From contig CAJXPB010000011.1 of the NCBI GenBank assembly GCA_913057905.1, positions 1 through 64,000 on the forward strand: a stretch of DNA of 64,000 nt. Direction: 5' to 3'. Below are positions 34,266-43,020 of the stretch, in pieces. The position numbers and the translations under genes were made by a program. The DNA comes from an uncultured Pseudomonadota bacterium. GTDB taxonomy: Bacteria; Myxococcota_A; Bradymonadia; Bradymonadales; Bradymonadaceae. Positions within the stretch are counted from its first letter, which is position 1. Each line of letters begins with the position of its first letter. Below the pieces are notes generated by a model that searched no databases, was not told where the DNA came from, and was given only the letters and a program-made list of their open reading frames with translations.

Positions 34266-36755
34266 CTATCGGGACATCAGCGCCTCGAAGCCTTCGACGA
34301 CCTTGTCGGCCCGGACCCGGGCGTAGGCGGCATCGCTTCGCCCGCCGGCGTTGGTCTCGCCGAACAGGTTGCCGCGCGTCTCTCCGGCGATGTGAAGCCA
34401 TCCGTTGGGCCCGAAGCTGACTTCCGTGATCCAGTCATGCTCCCGCGAGGCGACCTGGAACATCTCGATCGCACTGCGGTCCGGCGAGATGTGGGCGGCA
34501 AATCCGTCGTTGCTGAGGCTCGGCTGCTTACCGCCGACGCTGCCGGTGGCGAACCCACCTACCGCGATGGCGCCGTCATCGGCGACATCCAGGCTGGAGG
34601 GCACGACGCCCCCACCGCCTTCGAGCTGCCAGATGTCGGCCCGCGTTCCGTCTGTGTTATACCGGGCCACGAACCCGTCGCCGGGGCCCTGGATGGGATC
34701 CCAACCGGGGAAGTCCCTGTCGGTAAACCCGGCCACGTAGATGCCACCATCGGGCCCGACGTTCACGCCGGAGGCCGCACAGAAGGTCGTGCGCTCGATG
34801 ATGGTCGAGGTCCAGACGTGGGCCCCCTGGGCATCGAACTTGGTCAGAAACGCCGATTGGAGGCCTTCGGGAGCGGCATCCCCGCGGTAGGTACCCGTGA
34901 AGGTGCCGGTCGCCAGGATGTTCCCCTGGGCATCGACATCGACGCCGTTGATCTCGTCGTATCCGGTGCCTGCCAGGCGCGTAGACCACTGGATAGACCC
35001 GTCATCACGGTTGAGCACGGCGACCATCCCATCGCCGCGACCGTTGATATTCGAGCTGGAGCGGCCGGCGTAGAGTCTGCTCGCCACCACGACGCCGCCG
35101 TTCGGTGCAAGCGCGACGTCGGCTCCCTCCGCGTACGAGACACCGATATCCGGGAAGCTCTGCACCCAATCGATGGTCCCATCGAAGCCCAGCCGTACGG
35201 CGATCGGCTTGGTGTCGCCGTCACTTATTTGGATGTCCGACGACATCGTGCCTTCGGCATCACCGACCAGGTAGAGGGCCTGTTCGGTGGCCTGTACGGC
35301 CTCGAAGCTGACATCCTCGCCGTCGATGGCCTGCTGCCAGTCGGCCGCAGCCTCGTCGGCAAAGCGAGTCACGAGGCCACCGAAACGGCCGGATGCAGGG
35401 TCGCCTCCTGCGATGTCACCGGTGGCATGTCCCGCCGCAAAGGGGCGACCCGAGGAATCGACCGCCAGCCCCCGGAAGGATTCGGTGCCTTCGTTGATCA
35501 AGGCGACTGGCGAGCCGGCGAAGCTGTTGCCGTCGCCCCGGTATACGTAGCTGTTCCAGTCGGCGCTGGCCCGCCCCTCCGAGAACATCTTCCCGGCGGA
35601 GTTTGCACCAGTCAGATAGCTGTTGCCCTGGGTCATGACGACCTCGACCCATTCATCGTAGCCGCTGCCCCGTTGCCAGAGGTCCGTCTGCGCTCCGTTT
35701 GTATCGAACTGTGCGACCGCGAGATCCCGGCCGCCGAAGTAGAATCCCTCCCCGCCAAGGTCGCCGCTGGCGTATCCGCCGACGGTGACAGACTGGCCGT
35801 CGAAGTGGACCGAACGAAATCCGTCGGCGCCGCTCGTGCCCACCAGATCCGACCACTGCAAGGTGCCTTCAGCGCTGTAGGCGGCGGCAAACCCGTCGGT
35901 GTCGCCGGCCGACTGTTGGCCGTCAAAGCTGCCCGAGACCTCTCCAGCCAGATAGATCGTTCCCGATTCTGCCTCGATGCCGTGCGGTACGACCGCACCG
36001 CGCTGTCCCACATCGAACTCGCTCTTCTTCGTTCCGTCGAGGCTCCATCCGCGCACAAGTGCGCTCGCCACGTCCTTTATGGCTGAGAGGTAGACGCGAT
36101 CTTGAGTCGCCGCCACGTCGTAGGCACGCGCCCCGGAGATCGATTTCGTCCACTGAACGGAACCGTCCGCCTTCATCACGGAGGCCTGGGCGTCGCGACT
36201 GCCATCTTGGGCAGATCTCTCTCCAGCGATCGCGACGGCGCCGCCGGGCGTCGCGGTGACGCCGTAGACATCTGAATACCCTTCAGCAGACAGGTCCACG
36301 CGGGCCGTCTCGTTTCCACTGTCGTCGAGCTTGACCATGAAACCGCGGGTCCCCTCGCCGGAGACGCCTTCGCTGGTCGTGCCTCCAGCCCAGAGGTCGC
36401 CGTCGATGACGGCGAGGCCCGTGAGTCGATCATCGCCCGTCGAGCCGACCGACGTGACCCATGCGACCTCGTCGTAGTTGACGAGTTTCGCCACGTAGCC
36501 ATCGTTGCCGCCCTGGTGCTGAAACCCCTGCTCCAGCGGTCCGTCGGTCACCCCGACGACGTATCGTTCGCCCTCGTCGGTACGCACGATGTCCTGAAGA
36601 AGGTTGGTACCCGGGTGGCCGACGAGATTCGCCTCGGCCAAGGGTCCATCATAGGTGTTCGAATCCTTGTCGGTGGTATCCGACGGTCCCGAACCGCATC
36701 CGGCGGCGAGGAGGCCGACGGCCAAGAGCGTGCTGACTGCATCGCGTAGTCTCAT
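34266..36755 (-). CDS. Beta-propeller (SBBP-type) lipoprotein, copy A (829 aa)
   Basis: ATG 36755 follows GGTGGAG; signal MRLRDAVSTLLAVGLLAAGC ends in a lipobox. The rest is a series of about 50-residue repeats typical of SBBP propellers, each with a DGYVAKL-type strand followed by WVTSVGSTGDDRLTG-like and GDLWAGGTTSEG-like elements. Repeats end near residue 810 with ADKVVEGFEALMSR. Such repeats occur in secreted proteins of many bacteria and act in binding; no ligand is known. It is paralogous over its whole length to the next upstream gene (36836), an evident tandem duplication. Confidence 0.85.
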   Translation of the reverse strand: MRLRDAVSTLLAVGLLAAGCGSGPSDTTDKDSNTYDGPLAEANLVGHPGTNLLQDIVRTDEGERYVVGVTDGPLEQGFQHQGGNDGYVAKLVNYDEVAWVTSVGSTGDDRLTGLAVIDGDLWAGGTTSEGVSGEGTRGFMVKLDDSGNETARVDLSAEGYSDVYGVTATPGGAVAIAGERSAQDGSRDAQASVMKADGSVQWTKSISGARAYDVAATQDRVYLSAIKDVASALVRGWSLDGTKKSEFDVGQRGAVVPHGIEAESGTIYLAGEVSGSFDGQQSAGDTDGFAAAYSAEGTLQWSDLVGTSGADGFRSVHFDGQSVTVGGYASGDLGGEGFYFGGRDLAVAQFDTNGAQTDLWQRGSGYDEWVEVVMTQGNSYLTGANSAGKMFSEGRASADWNSYVYRGDGNSFAGSPVALINEGTESFRGLAVDSSGRPFAAGHATGDIAGGDPASGRFGGLVTRFADEAAADWQQAIDGEDVSFEAVQATEQALYLVGDAEGTMSSDIQISDGDTKPIAVRLGFDGTIDWVQSFPDIGVSYAEGADVALAPNGGVVVASRLYAGRSSSNINGRGDGMVAVLNRDDGSIQWSTRLAGTGYDEINGVDVDAQGNILATGTFTGTYRGDAAPEGLQSAFLTKFDAQGAHVWTSTIIERTTFCAASGVNVGPDGGIYVAGFTDRDFPGWDPIQGPGDGFVARYNTDGTRADIWQLEGGGGVVPSSLDVADDGAIAVGGFATGSVGGKQPSLSNDGFAAHISPDRSAIEMFQVASREHDWITEVSFGPNGWLHIAGETRGNLFGETNAGGRSDAAYARVRADKVVEGFEALMSR

Positions 36756-36835
36756 GATTCTCCACCCAGTGAAGAGGCGCGTGAGCAGTTTAACGCTATC
36801 ACAACCCCCAGCAACACCCAAACTGGACGGGTTGG

Positions 36836-39394
36836 TTACTGCTCGGTCAGCTCGTTCAGCCCCTCGACGGCCCGGTCGGCCCAGACGCGAGCATACAGGG
36901 CATCGGTGTCGCCTCCATTGTAGGGAAGCCCCCAGACACTGCCGCTGACGGACCCCACGATGTGCAACCACCCCTCGGAATCGAATGCGACGTCGTCGAC
37001 GAAGTCGGCTCCCGGCGAGCCAACCCGGTATAGGGAGAACGTCGAGTCATCCCGACCTTTGAATCCGACGAAGCCATCACGCCCTCCTGCGTTGGAGACT
37101 CCGGCGACCGAGCCGAAGGTCGATCCGACGACGGCGAGATCTCGATTCGAGTTTACGCTCAGGTTTTCCGGATACTCGTCGGCGGTTCCCCTTATTTGCC
37201 AGATGTCCGTGCGTCGTCCCGCCTCATCAAAACGGGCGATGTATCCATCGGAATCACCCAGGATGGAATCCCAGCCCTCTGCACGCTTCGTCGTGAGCCC
37301 TCCCACGTAGATGCCTCCATCGGGACCGGTGACGAGGCTTAACGCCGACGTGTACCAACCCGGCTCCTCGACCTGGCGGACCCACTGCCGACTGCCGGTG
37401 GAATCGTATTTTGCCACGTATCCGGAATAGAGATCGCCGTCGACCTCAAGGGGGCCAAACGAGTTGGTGAAGTACCCGGAGACGAGGAGGTTGCCGTCGG
37501 CGTCGACCTCGAGATCTGTCAGATTGTCGTCGCCGGGTCCGGCGGCCGCCTGGATCCAGTCCACGGAGCCGGCACCGGGGAAGAGCATGCCCATGAAACC
37601 ATCTCTCGGGCCTGAAACGTCTCGGTGCGAATCGACGGTGTGTGTATTTCCAATGAAGGCAATCGAGCCCGACGGAGTCACGTCGAGCCCGGTGATCTGG
37701 CGGAAGGGCGCATCGCCGTCCGAGAAGTCCTGAACCCAACGCACCTCGCCGCTCTTCGAGAGGCAAACTATGATCGGATGCATCCACTCCATGTCGTTTT
37801 CATTGTCTTCGATCCCCGCGTAAGCCATCCCTCCCACGTAGATGGCGTCCTCGGTCACGGCGCCGGCCTCAAAGGACACGTTTTCTCCATCGACGGCCAT
37901 CTTGTCGGTGGGGCTCAGTCCGCCGTCGAACTCGGCCACGAGTCCGCTAAACGCGCCGGCATGGGGATCGCCGCCCCCGAAGTCGCCGGACGCCCAGCCG
38001 AAGCCGTAGAGTCGCCCCTGCGGACCAAACGACATCGATGTGAACGTCTCTTCTCCTTCGTTGACAAACAAGTGATCGGAGCCAGACCGAGACGGCCCCT
38101 CGTCATAGACGTATCCGTTGGGGTCCGTGCTGTTGCGTCCGAGCATCCACCCGTCAGAATTCGCCACAACCTTGGCATGTCGACCTTCCACCGCGTTCTC
38201 CCACGGTTTGAACGAGACGGCGGCCGCGGCCCAGTCATCGCGCACCCCGCCCCGCTGCCAGACCCCGAGCCGGTCGCCATTCAGGTCGATCTGCATGGCC
38301 AATGCATCCGTCGAGCCGTAGTAACCGCCACTTCCGGCGACCTGGGCCGTCGCCCACCCGGCGACGGTGATGCGTTCGTGGTCGATCGATATGTCCGAGA
38401 AGCGGACCCGACGATCCGAGTGGACCATCTCTTTCCACGCCAGATTCCCGGTCTCCGAATAGGCCAACACGAATCCGGCAGAATCTCCCCGCGGCGCAAC
38501 CCCGTCGATGGTGCCCGTCGTTTCACCGGCCACGAAGAATCGGTCGCCCTCGACGGCAACTCCCCGCACGGCCGTGTAACCGCTCGAGTCGATGTCGACA
38601 TCCAACTGATTTGTGCCGTCGAGACTCCAGGCGCGAACGAAACCTCGACGACTGTCGCTGGTAAGCCGATCTCCCGCCAAATAGATGCGGCTATCGGACA
38701 CCGCGACATCGAACCCCAGGTACTGCGCATCTCCGGTCACCGTGGTTTGCCACTGAAGGTTGCCGTCGGCATCGATCAGCCCGACCCGCGCCGTGTTCTT
38801 GAGCGACTCGCCGAATCCGCTCGTTCCAGCGACCGCTACCGAACCATCGGGTCCCTGCGCGAGACCGTTCACCTCGCCGAACCCCTCGCTCCCCAAGTCG
38901 ATGCGCATCTGCTGTTGACCGTCGGAACTGTACTTGGCGACGAAACCGTCGGGCAGTCCGCTACTTTGATATTCGGTGCCCCCGACCCAGACCCCGTCGG
39001 TCGCGAGCGCCGCGCTGGTCAGCCGCTCGTCTCCGGATCCGCCCACCGATTTCAGCCATACACTGCCACTGGACTGTCGGCTGAGCTTTGCCACATACCC
39101 GTCCCATCCTCCATTCGTCTCCAGACCGTTGAGTAACGGCCCATCGGTCTCGCCGACGACGTAAAACTCACGGGGCCCGCTGCGGACGATGTCATATAAG
39201 TAGTTTTTGCCGGGATGGCCCAGAAGCGCCGCTTCGGAGAGGGGCCCCTCGTGGGTATCTGCCGAAACGTCACCGGCGTCGACCGAGGCATCCGGCATCG
39301 GCCCAGTGGCATCGGGATTGCATCCGGCAGACGCCATGGCGAACGCGAAGAGACAACATATTGCGACGACGGTATAGACTTTGGATCGTTGCAT
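36836..39394 (-). CDS. Beta-propeller (SBBP-type) lipoprotein, copy B (852 aa)
   Basis: The signal segment YTVVAICCLFAFAMASAGC ends in a lipobox; GGAG precedes ATG 39394. The mature start, EGPLSEAALLGHPGKNYLYD, aligns with DGPLAEANLVGHPGTNLLQD of copy A. The SBBP-type repeats (DGYVAKLSRQSSGSVWLKSV, GDERLTSAALATDGVWVGGT) and the end ADRAVEGLNELTEQ also match copy A in order. The two genes are 81 bp apart and same-strand. Divergence is high at residue level, so the duplication is not recent. Surface binding function is inferred. Confidence 0.85.
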   Translation of the reverse strand: MQRSKVYTVVAICCLFAFAMASAGCNPDATGPMPDASVDAGDVSADTHEGPLSEAALLGHPGKNYLYDIVRSGPREFYVVGETDGPLLNGLETNGGWDGYVAKLSRQSSGSVWLKSVGGSGDERLTSAALATDGVWVGGTEYQSSGLPDGFVAKYSSDGQQQMRIDLGSEGFGEVNGLAQGPDGSVAVAGTSGFGESLKNTARVGLIDADGNLQWQTTVTGDAQYLGFDVAVSDSRIYLAGDRLTSDSRRGFVRAWSLDGTNQLDVDIDSSGYTAVRGVAVEGDRFFVAGETTGTIDGVAPRGDSAGFVLAYSETGNLAWKEMVHSDRRVRFSDISIDHERITVAGWATAQVAGSGGYYGSTDALAMQIDLNGDRLGVWQRGGVRDDWAAAAVSFKPWENAVEGRHAKVVANSDGWMLGRNSTDPNGYVYDEGPSRSGSDHLFVNEGEETFTSMSFGPQGRLYGFGWASGDFGGGDPHAGAFSGLVAEFDGGLSPTDKMAVDGENVSFEAGAVTEDAIYVGGMAYAGIEDNENDMEWMHPIIVCLSKSGEVRWVQDFSDGDAPFRQITGLDVTPSGSIAFIGNTHTVDSHRDVSGPRDGFMGMLFPGAGSVDWIQAAAGPGDDNLTDLEVDADGNLLVSGYFTNSFGPLEVDGDLYSGYVAKYDSTGSRQWVRQVEEPGWYTSALSLVTGPDGGIYVGGLTTKRAEGWDSILGDSDGYIARFDEAGRRTDIWQIRGTADEYPENLSVNSNRDLAVVGSTFGSVAGVSNAGGRDGFVGFKGRDDSTFSLYRVGSPGADFVDDVAFDSEGWLHIVGSVSGSVWGLPYNGGDTDALYARVWADRAVEGLNELTEQ

Positions 39395-39538
39395 CGGGAG
39401 CTCCGCCCAAAAAAAAGCAGATTAGATTCTCGAGGAAAGTAACAGCTCCCCGTGCCCGAACCAAGTCTGGAACATTGTCCTCGTCGGTTCCGTTGGTTAG
39501 ATTGGAGACGCTGCGTTCGACTACCGAGAGGGACAATC

Positions 39539-40330
39539 ATGAGCACGTTTTGGACCGGAAAAATCATCGACACCCTCGGCGAATGGACCGAAGAGACGAC
39601 CGGCGAGAACCATGTTCAGACGGCGGTCGATCGAGTGCATTCTTCCGGGGAGCGCGCCATTGAATCGGGCAGTCGAGCGGCGGACCAGGCCGCGACGCTC
39701 CTGCGAGATGGGGCGCTGCTGCGACAGACGGCCGACACGGCCGAGACCGTCGGCACGGTCAGCAAAGCGAGCAACGGCGTGGAGCTGGCCATGCGAGCGA
39801 CCTTCGTCAAACAGGTCGCCAAGATGTGCGGGAAGGCCGGCGCCGCGGGAGCCGCAGTCGACGGAGCGATCGGCGGATTTCGAGCCGCCAAGCACCTGCA
39901 GGATGGCACCATCGACGGAGCGCAGGCCGTGCGCCACGTCGGCGCCGAGGCCGGCTGTGGATTCGTGACGTCAGCCTCCGGCACGGCCGGCACCCTGGCC
40001 GTCTTCATGGTGACGGGCTCGATGGGCCCGGCGGCACTGGCGGCGGGGATGGGCGCCTCGATGGGCTCGCGCTGGGTCTACCGAAAGGCCGTCGGCGAGA
40101 CGCTGCCCTCCGAGGAGGAGGTCGACGCGATGAAACGTGACGCCGCGCGGCGGGCACGGGAGTCCTTCGACGACGACAACGGGGACACCGCCGAGGGGTT
40201 CGACGGCGGTGAGTCGTACGAGTCCAATCCCTTTGGCTCGAGCGACAGCACCGACGCCGACGCCACCGACGACGCGGACTCAGATTCTGACAACGACGGC
40301 GGGTTCGAGTCGATCGGACCCGACCAGTAA
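39539..40330 (+). CDS. Hypothetical protein with glycine-zipper membrane segment (263 aa)
   Basis: GAGGG precedes ATG 39539. The N-terminal 90 residues are helical (SSGERAIESGSRAADQAATL). Residues 100-185 contain Gly/Ala-rich hydrophobic stretches (GKAGAAGAAVDGAIGGFRAA, MGPAALAAGMGASMGSRW) typical of glycine-zipper membrane insertion. The last 60 residues are an Asp/Ser-rich acidic tail. No signal peptide. It is followed by msrB after 15 bp and probably shares its transcript. Function unknown. Confidence 0.75.
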   Translation: MSTFWTGKIIDTLGEWTEETTGENHVQTAVDRVHSSGERAIESGSRAADQAATLLRDGALLRQTADTAETVGTVSKASNGVELAMRATFVKQVAKMCGKAGAAGAAVDGAIGGFRAAKHLQDGTIDGAQAVRHVGAEAGCGFVTSASGTAGTLAVFMVTGSMGPAALAAGMGASMGSRWVYRKAVGETLPSEEEVDAMKRDAARRARESFDDDNGDTAEGFDGGESYESNPFGSSDSTDADATDDADSDSDNDGGFESIGPDQ

Positions 40331-40345
40331 CCTCTGGAGTAGACG

Positions 40346-40747
40346 ATGGGTCATCCCCGAGACAAATCCGACGAAGAGTGGCGCGACGAGTTGACCGAAG
40401 AGCAATACCGCGTGACCCGAGAGGGAGCCACGGAACCGGCCGGCAGCGGCGAGTACCTGGAGGTCGATGACGAGGGCGTCTTCCGGTGCGTCTGCTGTGG
40501 CGCCGAACTCTTCGCCTCCGATACGAAGTACCACTCCGGCAGCGGTTGGCCGAGCTTCTGGGACGCCATCGACGAGGCGAATGTCGAACGCCGCGCCGAC
40601 AACTCGATGGGCATGAAGCGCACCGAGATTCTGTGTGCCGAATGCGGCGCCCACCTGGGCCACGTCTTTCCCGACGGCCCGGAGCCGACCGGCGAGCGCT
40701 ACTGCGTCAATTCCGCGGCGCTCGACTTCGAAGCCCGAGACGGCTGA
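40346..40747 (+). CDS. msrB: Peptide-methionine (R)-S-oxide reductase (MsrB)
   Basis: MsrB repairs the R form of methionine sulfoxide in proteins, with thioredoxin as reductant. At 133 residues it is a typical single-domain form. Zinc is held by C48 and C51 (CVCCGAE) and C97 and C100 (CAECGAHLGHVF). The catalytic Cys is C120 in GERYCVNSAAL, and SGSGWPSFWDAI is the substrate-binding motif. It lies between the glycine-zipper gene (15 bp) and the phosphoesterase gene (15 bp) as part of a likely three-gene unit. Confidence 0.96.
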   Translation: MGHPRDKSDEEWRDELTEEQYRVTREGATEPAGSGEYLEVDDEGVFRCVCCGAELFASDTKYHSGSGWPSFWDAIDEANVERRADNSMGMKRTEILCAECGAHLGHVFPDGPEPTGERYCVNSAALDFEARDG

Positions 40748-40762
40748 GCCGGCGGTACTCCC

Positions 40763-41635
40763 TTGCGCATCTACTTTGCCAGCGACCTCCATTACGACGC
40801 CGAGCGCGGCCGCGACGCGGTGCACGCCATGGCGTCGTGGCTGGAGGAACACGCCACCACCGACGACATCCTGATCCTCGGGGGCGACTACGGCAACGAC
40901 GACGCGATGGTGGCCGCATGCCTGAAGCTCTTTGCCGACGTCGACGCCCCGACCTTCGGCGTCGCGGGCAACCACGACATCTGGACCGAGGGCGACGACG
41001 GTCGCACCTCCCACGACCGCTGGCTCGATCTGCAGTCGATCCTGCGTGACCACGGGGTCCATCCGCTGGAGGCCGATCCGGTCTCGGTTCACGGCATCGG
41101 GATCTGTGGCGGAATCGGCTGGTACGACTACTCCTTTCGGTCGCCGGCGCTGGACGTCGACCCGGAGGTCTACCGCGACAAACGCCTCCCCCAGTACCAA
41201 CAGCCGATCTGGAAGGACGCGTTTTTGGCCAAATGGGGGCTGACCGACCCGGAGGTCACCGAGTGGCAGCTTCGCCGACTGGAGGCCGACCTGGAGACCC
41301 TCGCTGAGGCTGGTTACGACCGCATCGTCGTGGCGACTCACCACGTACCGTCGCGACTGTTGCTGCGGCCCGAAAAGTTGCCCGACTACCTGCCGCGACA
41401 CCACGTCATTCCCGAGAAGTGGTTGGTCCTGAATACCTACCTGGGCAGCCAGCGTTTCGCCGAGCTCATCGGCAATTTCGCGCCCCGCATCGACGTCGCC
41501 TTCTGCGGCCACATTCACCTTTCACGCCAGGTGACCGACTACGGCGTGACCTTCGCCAGCAACGGCTCGACCTACGAGGACAAGGAGCTGATGATCTGGG
41601 AAGATGCCCGACTCCGGCGCCGGACCTTCGGCTAG
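40763..41635 (+). CDS. Metallophosphoesterase (calcineurin-like)
   Basis: All five blocks of the calcineurin-like fold are visible: D8-x-H10 (ASDLHYD), GGDYGND, AGNHD, THH and CGHIH. These bind two metals and hydrolyse phosphomonoesters or diesters; the substrate cannot be told. The start is TTG 40763, just after the msrB stop, because the DLH motif must lie near the N-terminus; no strong ribosome site is seen. Its end overlaps the convergent TPR gene by 4 bp. Confidence 0.88.
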   Translation: MRIYFASDLHYDAERGRDAVHAMASWLEEHATTDDILILGGDYGNDDAMVAACLKLFADVDAPTFGVAGNHDIWTEGDDGRTSHDRWLDLQSILRDHGVHPLEADPVSVHGIGICGGIGWYDYSFRSPALDVDPEVYRDKRLPQYQQPIWKDAFLAKWGLTDPEVTEWQLRRLEADLETLAEAGYDRIVVATHHVPSRLLLRPEKLPDYLPRHHVIPEKWLVLNTYLGSQRFAELIGNFAPRIDVAFCGHIHLSRQVTDYGVTFASNGSTYEDKELMIWEDARLRRRTFG

Positions 41636-42819
41636 TCGCCCAGCATCCGTCCGCCCTGGGCGTCGTCCGAGTTCCCGGTCAACCACCCCTGCTGGAGTTG
41701 CTCGAGCCGTTTCCAATCGGCCAGCGAAAGTGCGGTGTCGTCCCATCCTGCATCGAAGAGTGACACGCCAAACCGGCCGATGATCAGCCGGGCGGCGGCC
41801 TCCAGACCGTCGGGCTCGACGCCGTAGTGGCGAACCAGATCTTCGGTGGGCGTCTGCACACGCCAGTGCAGGCGTTCGACGACGCGCTGGATCGCCGCCG
41901 CCAGCCGGAGGGGCGTCAGATGCACATCGAACCGGTCGTGGCGGGCGCGAGCCCACAGGGCCTGAGCGCTGGAGAGCAACTGGAAGTTGCGGTCGCGCTC
42001 GGCCAGCGCGGCGACCAGTTCGTACAGGCCCGTCGGCAGGTGCAGAGGAGCCAGCTCGTCCGGTCCGTCACGGGTGTCGCGCATCGCCCCGTCGACCACG
42101 CCGATCTCACCGCGCAGCCGCTCGGTGATCGTCCGGCAGCGCTCCTCGATGGCGTCGCGATCGATGTCGTATTTGACGGCAAAGGCCTGAAACAGCCGAA
42201 AAAACCGGGGATTGCGGTACGCCTCCGGCTCCAGGGGGCGGTGCAGCCCATCGGCCAGCACGTCGATGAGGGCTTCGCGCATGCCCAGAGCCTCGAGCCA
42301 CATCTCCTCGTGCTCGTAGACGTAGCCGATGCTCTGGAGCACCCAGGGGTTGTCGGGATCGCGGTCCAGGGCACCAAACAGCATCGACAGCGCCGTATCC
42401 GGCATGCCCAGGGAATGGACGGCCATGCCGGCGGCGCGCAAAAACTCGGCGGCATCCTCCGAGTCGTCGGCCCACAAAAGGGCCTCCAGCCAGTCGACCG
42501 TGGCTCGCCACCAGCGACCCTCGTCGGCCGAACAGTACCCCAGCGCGTAGGCCATCCCGGGGTCGCCCGGCTCCAGGTCCATGGCCCGTTCGAACGCGCG
42601 GCGCGCTTCGTCGACGTTGCCCCGGCGAAACGCAATGATTCCCTCGGTGCGGTAGGCCCAAAGCCGCGTCGGCCGATCGATGGCCAGCTCCGACATCTGC
42701 TGCAGATACCGGCTCGCCCGGGTCAATTCACCGTCAGCGAGGCAATGTTCGATGCGGTCGCGCAACCAGGCGGCCGAGTCGACCACCCGCGTCGGCTCCG
42801 TGTTGGTCTTGTCATGCAT
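41632..42819 (-). CDS. TPR-containing protein (395 aa)
   Basis: The N-terminal half carries tetratricopeptide-like repeats: ASRYLQQMSELAIDRPTRLW, GIIAFRRGNVDEARRAFERA ending in LEPGD, and SMLFGALDRDPDNPWVLQSI. The C-terminal half is helical without known motifs (LYELVAALAERDRNFQLLSS). No signal peptide, so a cytosolic scaffold is likely. It is convergent with the phosphoesterase gene (4-bp overlap) and divergent from recN. Confidence 0.8.
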   Translation of the reverse strand: MHDKTNTEPTRVVDSAAWLRDRIEHCLADGELTRASRYLQQMSELAIDRPTRLWAYRTEGIIAFRRGNVDEARRAFERAMDLEPGDPGMAYALGYCSADEGRWWRATVDWLEALLWADDSEDAAEFLRAAGMAVHSLGMPDTALSMLFGALDRDPDNPWVLQSIGYVYEHEEMWLEALGMREALIDVLADGLHRPLEPEAYRNPRFFRLFQAFAVKYDIDRDAIEERCRTITERLRGEIGVVDGAMRDTRDGPDELAPLHLPTGLYELVAALAERDRNFQLLSSAQALWARARHDRFDVHLTPLRLAAAIQRVVERLHWRVQTPTEDLVRHYGVEPDGLEAAARLIIGRFGVSLFDAGWDDTALSLADWKRLEQLQQGWLTGNSDDAQGGRMLGD

Positions 42820-43020
42820 GTCGCGGCCTCTGCGACTGAGGGACTCCCACTTAGACGAAAGCCGCAGAGGGCGTGAAATATTTCAGCCTGCTCCGTCCTC
42901 CCCGGTCTTGTGGGGATTTCGCCGATGTGGCACAACTGAATCTGGACAACCACACCGCAGTTATCTTCAACACTCCGCGACCACCTCAGGGGCGGAACGC
43001 CGAGGCTATACGACGCCACC

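Noticed and set aside
42820..43020. LexA box upstream of recN
   Set aside because: No GTTCAG or CTGAAC half-site is present in the gap; the nearest look-alike (CTGAATCTGG) lacks the second arm.
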